Below are positions 59,949 to 64,000 of a stretch of 64,000 nt of DNA, piece after piece; within the stretch, counting starts at the first letter, position 1; each line of letters begins with the position of its first letter. Under the pieces are notes generated by a model. The model saw nothing but the letters and a program-made list of their open reading frames with translations. It made no database searches and was not told the DNA's origin. Both the position numbers and the translations under genes were made by a program. Origin of the DNA: Streptomyces canus (GTDB lineage Bacteria > Actinomycetota > Actinomycetes > Streptomycetales > Streptomycetaceae); contig NZ_JAUSWW010000001.1 in assembly GCF_030815415.1 (NCBI RefSeq), positions 7,626,001 through 7,690,000 of the forward strand, written 5' to 3'.

Positions 59949-61529
59949 ATGGCGCGATTCAACAAGAAGGCGGCACGAGCTCAGCCCACCTCGCGTGTCA
60001 CCTCCACCGGACGAGTGCTCCGGTCGTACGAGGGCGGCCGCGGTCATGAGCGGGACGCGCGTTCCGAACTCTTTCTGCTGGCGATCGCCAACTTCGTCTC
60101 GCAGCAGACCTTCTACGAGTCCGGCGCCGACCGTGACGACCGTTACGTGCGCCTCGTCCGGCAGCTCGCCGTCGAGGACCCCGCGTGGACGGCCGGCCTG
60201 CTCGGCTGGCTGCGCGGCGAGGGCAACCTCCGTACGGCCTCGATCGTGGGCGCCGCCGAGTACGTCAAGGCACGCCTGGACGCGGGCGTCACCGACGGCC
60301 CGGCCAACCGGCAGGTCATCGCCTCGGTGCTGCGGCGCCCGGACGAGCCCGGCGAGCTGCTCGGGTACTGGACGGCGACGTACGGCCGCGCGGTGCCCAA
60401 GCCCGTCAAGCGCGGAGTCGCCGACGCCGTACAGCGTCTCTACAACGGCAAGTCGCTGCTGAAGTACGACACCGCGTCCAAGGGCTACCGCTTCGGCGAC
60501 ATCCTGAACCTGGTGCACGCGGCGCCCGACGCGGACAAGCCGTGGCAGGGCGAGCTGTTCCGGTACGCGCTCGACCGCCGGCACAACCCGGACACGGCCG
60601 TGCCGCCCGCGTCGAACACCGTGCTCACCGCGCACCGCGAGCTGATGGCGCTGCCGGTCGAGCGGCGGCGTGCGGTCGTCACGTCCGAGGGCGGCGCCGA
60701 GCGGCTCGCGGCGGCCGGGATGACGTGGGAGGCGCTGGCCGGATGGCTCCAGGGCCCGATGGACAAGGCGGCCTGGGAGGCCGTGATCCCGTCCATGGGC
60801 GCCATGGCGCTCGTCCGCAACCTGCGCAACTTCGACCAGGCCGGTGTCTCGGACGAGGTCGCGGCCCAGGTCGCGGCGCGCATCAGCGACCCGGCCGAGG
60901 TCGCGCGGTCGCGGCAGTTCCCCTTCCGGTACCTGGCCGCGTACCAGCACGCGCCCTCGCTGCGCTGGTCGTACCCGCTGGAGCAGGCGCTCGGCCACTC
61001 GCTGGCCAATGTGCCCGCGCTGGCCGGCCGGACGCTGGTCCTGGTCGACCGTTCGGGCTCGATGTGGGCGCGGCTGTCGGACCGCTCGGAGCTCAACCGG
61101 GCCGACGCGGCGGCGATCTTCGGCACGGCGCTGGCGCTGCGGGCCGAGCAGGCGGACCTCGTCGAGTTCGGTACCACGAGCCGGAACCTGGCGTACGACA
61201 AGGGCGAGTCGGTGCTGAAGATCCTGGGCCGCTTCGGTGACCTGGGCGGCACCGACACCACCTCGGCGGTCCGTGCGCACTACCGGGGGCAGGACCGGGT
61301 GCTGATCGTCACCGACGAGCAGTACACGTTCAACCGGCACGGTGACCCGACCCAGCAGGTCCCCGCCCATGTGCCGGTCTACACCTGGAACCTCGCCGGC
61401 TACCGCGCGGGCCACGGCCCCTCGGGCAAGGCGAACCGGCACACCTTCGGGGGCCTGTCGGACGCGGCTTTCCGGATGGTGCCGTTGCTTGAGCGCGGGG
61501 TTTCTGGCCGTTGGCCATGGCTTGAATAG
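59949..61529 (+). CDS. rsr: Ro60 orthologue Rsr (TROVE and vWA domains)
   Basis: 526-residue ring protein of the Ro60 family, which binds Y RNAs and misfolded RNA ends and in Deinococcus is tethered by its Y RNA to polynucleotide phosphorylase. TROVE alpha-helical repeats span about 20-345 (ERDARSELFLLAIANFVSQQTFYESG; ALVRNLRNFDQAG). The vWA domain follows with the MIDAS DRSGS (D367, S369, S371) and a later GTDTT. Length matches bacterial Rsr and human Ro60. ATG 59949 has GGGGGAA upstream; longer in-frame starts would cover Y RNA 2 and are rejected. The two Y RNAs end 50 bp upstream on the same strand. Confidence 0.95.
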   Translation: MARFNKKAARAQPTSRVTSTGRVLRSYEGGRGHERDARSELFLLAIANFVSQQTFYESGADRDDRYVRLVRQLAVEDPAWTAGLLGWLRGEGNLRTASIVGAAEYVKARLDAGVTDGPANRQVIASVLRRPDEPGELLGYWTATYGRAVPKPVKRGVADAVQRLYNGKSLLKYDTASKGYRFGDILNLVHAAPDADKPWQGELFRYALDRRHNPDTAVPPASNTVLTAHRELMALPVERRRAVVTSEGGAERLAAAGMTWEALAGWLQGPMDKAAWEAVIPSMGAMALVRNLRNFDQAGVSDEVAAQVAARISDPAEVARSRQFPFRYLAAYQHAPSLRWSYPLEQALGHSLANVPALAGRTLVLVDRSGSMWARLSDRSELNRADAAAIFGTALALRAEQADLVEFGTTSRNLAYDKGESVLKILGRFGDLGGTDTTSAVRAHYRGQDRVLIVTDEQYTFNRHGDPTQQVPAHVPVYTWNLAGYRAGHGPSGKANRHTFGGLSDAAFRMVPLLERGVSGRWPWLE

Positions 61530-61558
61530 AATTTCGTGCGCCCATATGTTCGTGGGCC

Positions 61559-62108
61559 ATGAATAAGAGTGTCTGCTCCATCGCCGGTTGTGTCCGGCCT
61601 CGAAAGGCGCGCGGCTGGTGCGGTGCGCACTACCGGCGATGGGCGGTCCACTGAGACCCGAACAAGAAAGTGAAGGCTTGGACGCCGAAGGGGACCCCGT
61701 GCGGCTTCGACGGTTGCGAACAAGACCGCCGAGGGGGCGCGCGGGGGGTACTGCCGTAGACACTATGCCCGGCTCATGCGTCGAGGTGAACTGGCAGCTG
61801 TCGGAGCGCAACATGGTGGTCAGGAGATGCGACTGTGCAAGCGCGATGACTGCGGAGAGCGCTTCAGTATCCATCGTTCCTCGAACAAGCGCTACTGCTC
61901 TCCCGGTTGCAGATGGTCCTGTCCCAAACTGCGCATGCTGCTGCAGCTAGGCACGGCGAAGCACCGGCTGTCGGACGTTGATGAGACTGCACGTAAAACG
62001 ATCTGCTCAGTATGCGGCCCCACTCCAATTCGGCGGCGGACAGCGATCGAAGGCGCCGAGGTGGAGGCACGTTGGCGATGCCGAACCGCAGAAAGAGCGC
62101 GGGAATGG
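61559..62108 (+). pseudogene. Broken zinc-finger/HNH-endonuclease-like gene
   Basis: From ATG 61559 the frame reads MNKSVCSIAGCVRPRKARGW then CGAHYRRWAVH and stops at TGA 61652; changing it to GGA restores HGDPNKKVKAWTPKGTPCGF in the same frame, a typical spacing between repeated zinc fingers. A second lesion is one extra G in the G6 run at 61743-61748; removing it joins GCEQDRRGGARG to YCRRHYARLMRRGE, which continues through CKRDDCGERFSIH and RYCSPGCRW. Repeated fingers of the form GWCxAHYxRW occur in phage-type HNH endonucleases. The end blends into the ACC-deaminase fragment. Confidence 0.7.
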
Positions 62109-62109
62109 G

Positions 62110-62244
62110 CTCGTGTACGAGGGGAAGTCCATGGCCGGCCTCGTCGATCTCGTGGAGCGCGGGGAGATCGGGCGGGACTCCACCGTCCTGTACGCCCACC
62201 TGGGCGGGCAGCCCGCGCTGAACGCCTACAGCGCGCTCTTCTGA
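62110..62244 (+). pseudogene. C-terminal fragment of an ACC deaminase/D-cysteine desulfhydrase-type gene
   Basis: Only the last 44 codons remain: LVYEGKSMAGLVDLVERGEI then DSTVLYAHLGGQPALNAYSA and LF before TGA 62242-62244. These are the conserved end of the PLP-dependent ACC deaminase family (usual length about 330-340 residues). No upstream part is present in any frame; the preceding bases belong to the zinc-finger remnant in another frame. It is a deletion or transposition scar. Confidence 0.75.
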
Positions 62245-62263
62245 GCCGCGACGGGCTGCGGTG

Positions 62264-62289
62264 GACCGGATCGGCGGACCGGATCGGCG
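62264..62289. repeat. Tandem 13-bp duplication
   Basis: GACCGGATCGGCG occurs twice head to tail (62264-62276, 62277-62289) just after the gene remnant. Confidence 0.9.
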
Positions 62290-62292
62290 GTC

Positions 62293-62325
62293 GGGTCCGG
62301 CCGGGGGAGGACGCCGGCCGGACCC
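62293..62325. terminator. Hairpin before the TerD gene end
   Basis: Perfect 10-bp stem GGGTCCGGCC/GGCCGGACCC (62293-62302 with 62316-62325) with a 13-nt loop, 8 bp from the stop of the minus-strand TerD gene. Confidence 0.6.
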
Positions 62326-62332
62326 GTGACGA

Positions 62333-63559
62333 CTAAAGGGCCTGAGCGGCCGGCTTCACCATTCCGCGGACCGTGCGGGACTTCACGAAGTCGCCCATCG
62401 CCGTCATCTCCCACTCGCCGGAGAACTGGCGGATCAGCTTGGCCATCATCACGCCGGTCTGGGCCTCGGCGCCGGTGAGGTCGAAGCGGACGAGTTCCTC
62501 GCCGGTCGTGGCGTCCAGCAGCCGGCAGTAGGCCTTGGCGACCTCGGTGAACTTCTGCCCGGAGAAGGAGTTGACGGTGAAGACCAGTCCGCTGACCTCC
62601 TGCGGCAGCCGTCCGAGGTCGACGGTGATGACCTCGTCGTCGCCGCCGCCCTCGCCGGTGAGGTTGTCGCCGGAGTGGCGGATGGCGCCGCCCACGATCT
62701 GGAGTTTGCCGAAGTAGCAGCTGTCGACGTGGTTGCGCTGCGGGCCGTACGCGATGACCGAGGCGTCCAGGTCGATGTCCTTGCCGCGGTACGCCGGCTC
62801 CCAGCCGAGGCCCATCTTGACCGAGGAGAGCAGGGGGCGGCCGCCCTTGACGAGGGACACCGTCTGGTTCTTCTGGAGGCTGACGCGGCCCTTGTCGAGG
62901 TTGATCTTCCCCGCGCCGGGCGCGTGCGCGGGCGGCGGCGGGGTCGCCGGAGTGGTCATCGGCGGGGCGGGCGGGGTCACGGGGGTCTGGACGGTGGGCT
63001 GCGGCGGGGCGACGGGGGTGACGGGGGCGGCCGGCTGGGGCGGAGCCACGGGGGCCGGTTCCTCCACGCTCACGCCGAAGTCGGTGGCGATGCCGGCCAG
63101 GCCGTCGGCGTAGCCCTGGCCCACCGCGCGTGCCTTCCACGCGCCGTTGCGCAGGTAGATCTCCACGACCACCAGCGCGGTCTCGGCGGCGAGCTGCGGG
63201 GGAGTGAAGGTGGCCAGGACGGCGTTGTCGTCGGCGCTGCGGATCGTCGCCGTCGGTTCGACGCCCTGGAAGGTCTGGCCGGCGGCGTCCGGGCTGGCGG
63301 TCACGACGATCTTCTCGATGCCGGGCGGGAGCGCGGCGGTGTCGACGACGATCGCGTCCGGGGCGGTGCCGCCGCCGGAGCGGTACGTCACGCCCGGGCC
63401 GTTGGGCTGGTTGTAGAAGATGAAGTCGTCGTCGGAGCGCACCTTGCCGTCGGCGGTGAGCAGCAGGCCCGATACGTCGAGCCGCACCGGGGCGGCGACG
63501 TCCACCGTCACGCGCGCGGTGGAGAGAGGGATGTTCGAGCCGGGGGTCATAGCTGTCAT
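62333..63559 (-). CDS. TerD-family protein with two TerD domains
   Basis: 408-residue protein of the tellurium-resistance/stress TerD family. The first domain (about 25-165) has the short SDDDFIFYNQPNGPGV segment and IYLRNGAWKARAVGQGY; a Pro/Val/Thr-rich linker (about 168-218) joins it to the second (about 220-400) with VKMGLGWEPAYRGKDIDLDASVIAYG, DDEVITVDL and SFSGQKFTEVAKAYCRLLD. TerD domains bind Ca at acidic clusters like these. ATG 63559; ATG 63550 is possible. Confidence 0.9.
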   Translation of the reverse strand: MTAMTPGSNIPLSTARVTVDVAAPVRLDVSGLLLTADGKVRSDDDFIFYNQPNGPGVTYRSGGGTAPDAIVVDTAALPPGIEKIVVTASPDAAGQTFQGVEPTATIRSADDNAVLATFTPPQLAAETALVVVEIYLRNGAWKARAVGQGYADGLAGIATDFGVSVEEPAPVAPPQPAAPVTPVAPPQPTVQTPVTPPAPPMTTPATPPPPAHAPGAGKINLDKGRVSLQKNQTVSLVKGGRPLLSSVKMGLGWEPAYRGKDIDLDASVIAYGPQRNHVDSCYFGKLQIVGGAIRHSGDNLTGEGGGDDEVITVDLGRLPQEVSGLVFTVNSFSGQKFTEVAKAYCRLLDATTGEELVRFDLTGAEAQTGVMMAKLIRQFSGEWEMTAMGDFVKSRTVRGMVKPAAQAL

Positions 63560-63613
63560 GCCCGGTGAACGATCGAGCCCGCTTTGCCGTTCCCTTACCT
63601 GCGACCGATCGGG

Positions 63614-63838
63614 TCAGCGGCGGTTTCTGGGGTGGTTGCGGGCGGTGCGCTCATTTCCTCGCTTGTAGTTTCCGGTCCAGCGGGCCATCACGAGCTGGGG
63701 ATCGGAGGAGGACTCGACCTCGGCGAGGAACTGGGCGGCTCTGGGGCCGTGGAGGGTGGTGGCGGGGCGGTGGTGGTGGGTGATGTGGACGGTTCCGTTG
63801 GTGTGGGCCTCGTAATGGAATCCCTGGGGGCTTGGCAT
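63614..63838 (-). CDS. Small hypothetical protein, 74 residues
   Basis: Basic, His-rich protein (FHYEAHTNGTVHITHHHRPATTLHG; ending in Arg-rich TARNHPRNRR). Similar small proteins are common in Streptomyces without known role. A TACCAT -10-like box lies seven bases before ATG 63838, so the mRNA may be leaderless. Confidence 0.6.
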   Translation of the reverse strand: MPSPQGFHYEAHTNGTVHITHHHRPATTLHGPRAAQFLAEVESSSDPQLVMARWTGNYKRGNERTARNHPRNRR

Positions 63839-63878
63839 GCCGGGATGGTAGGGGGCCGGTGGGGGCGGGCCCCAACGG

Positions 63879-63983
63879 TTTTTCGCCCCCGCCGCCCCTA
63901 CCCGTCCCGTCCCTGGGGGCTGCGCCCCCAGACCCCCGCTGTCGGCCCTGAACGGGCCTCGTCCTCAAACGCCGGACGGGCTG
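63879..63983. repeat. Dispersed hairpin repeat, copy C
   Basis: About 100 bp nearly identical to copy B in the same orientation, upstream of the 74-residue gene. Hairpins GGGGGC-TGC-GCCCCC-type and GGCCC-TGAAC-GGGCC are intact. The following 17 bp to the window end (GAAAAACAAAGAACGGCA region) are AT-richer and unexplained. Confidence 0.9.
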
Positions 63984-64000
63984 AAAAACAAAGAACGGCA

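Noticed and set aside
61776..62336. Intact 186-residue protein
   Set aside because: It joins the 3' part of the broken zinc-finger gene to an out-of-frame reading of the ACC-deaminase fragment, so it is a composite of remnants.

Overview
This window is high-GC actinobacterial chromosome, and everything in it points to Streptomyces: strong GC bias at third codon positions, many GTG and some TTG starts, tightly overlapping operons, a whiA sporulation gene, an OpcA-dependent glucose-6-phosphate dehydrogenase, a SufR-headed SUF operon, and a dispersed hairpin repeat of about 100 bp present three times. Most of it is conserved core chromosome, with accessory material concentrated after about position 52,000.

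Layout. 1-2,300: NarL-type two-component pair (kinase truncated by the window edge). 2,371-7,431: overlapping uvrC-rapZ-yvcK-whiA operon. 7,578-10,529: large secreted M14 carboxypeptidase. 10,758-14,346: gap, pgk, tpiA, secG. 14,547-19,038: RbpA-family RNA polymerase-binding protein, MFS exporter, pgi, and a membrane protein with a Pro/Gly/Tyr-rich repeat tail. 19,121-25,734 (minus): tkt-tal-zwf-opcA-pgl, a complete pentose-phosphate operon, so central carbon metabolism is grouped on both sides of 19 kb. 26,118-33,317: ctaB, a hypothetical, an amidohydrolase, a nucleotidyltransferase with an early TTA codon, then ctaA, an ABC-2 exporter and an AAC(3)-like acetyltransferase on the minus strand. 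33,478-40,049: sufR-sufB-sufD-Rieske ferredoxin-sufC-sufS-sufU-sufT, with a DtxR/IdeR-like iron box and a CAAC-N6-GTTG operator at its head. 40,113-52,152: AbfB protein, SMR exporter with TetR regulator, dapD, HAD protein, ECF sigma factor with a membrane partner, dapA-like lyase, small cell-surface proteins, a BrkB-family protein, and an ArsR/SRPBCC pair. 52,181-57,751: secreted nuclease and an uncharacterised minus-strand cluster encoding a trypsin-like protease of the Nal1 type, a free-standing copy of that protease's N-terminal module, and a 148-residue protein of unknown function. 58,039-59,496: Tat-exported PhoX-family phosphatase behind a PHO box.

The most interesting locus is 59,530-61,529. 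Between phoX and a gene for a Ro60/Rsr (TROVE plus vWA) protein lie two tandem structures that look like pieces of tRNA in the wrong order: T-arm and acceptor 3' strand first, then acceptor 5' strand and D-arm, the acceptor stem closed by a short loop. Each is bracketed by complementary strands carrying a GGTGCG-AG motif. This is the architecture expected of YrlA-type bacterial Y RNAs, the RNA partners of Rsr. The first imitates a class I tRNA; the second imitates a class II (leucine-type) tRNA with a long variable arm. Downstream lies gene debris: a zinc-finger/HNH-like reading frame broken by a nonsense change and a frameshift, and the last 44 codons of an ACC-deaminase-type gene. A TerD-family double-domain protein, a small protein and the third dispersed repeat close the window.
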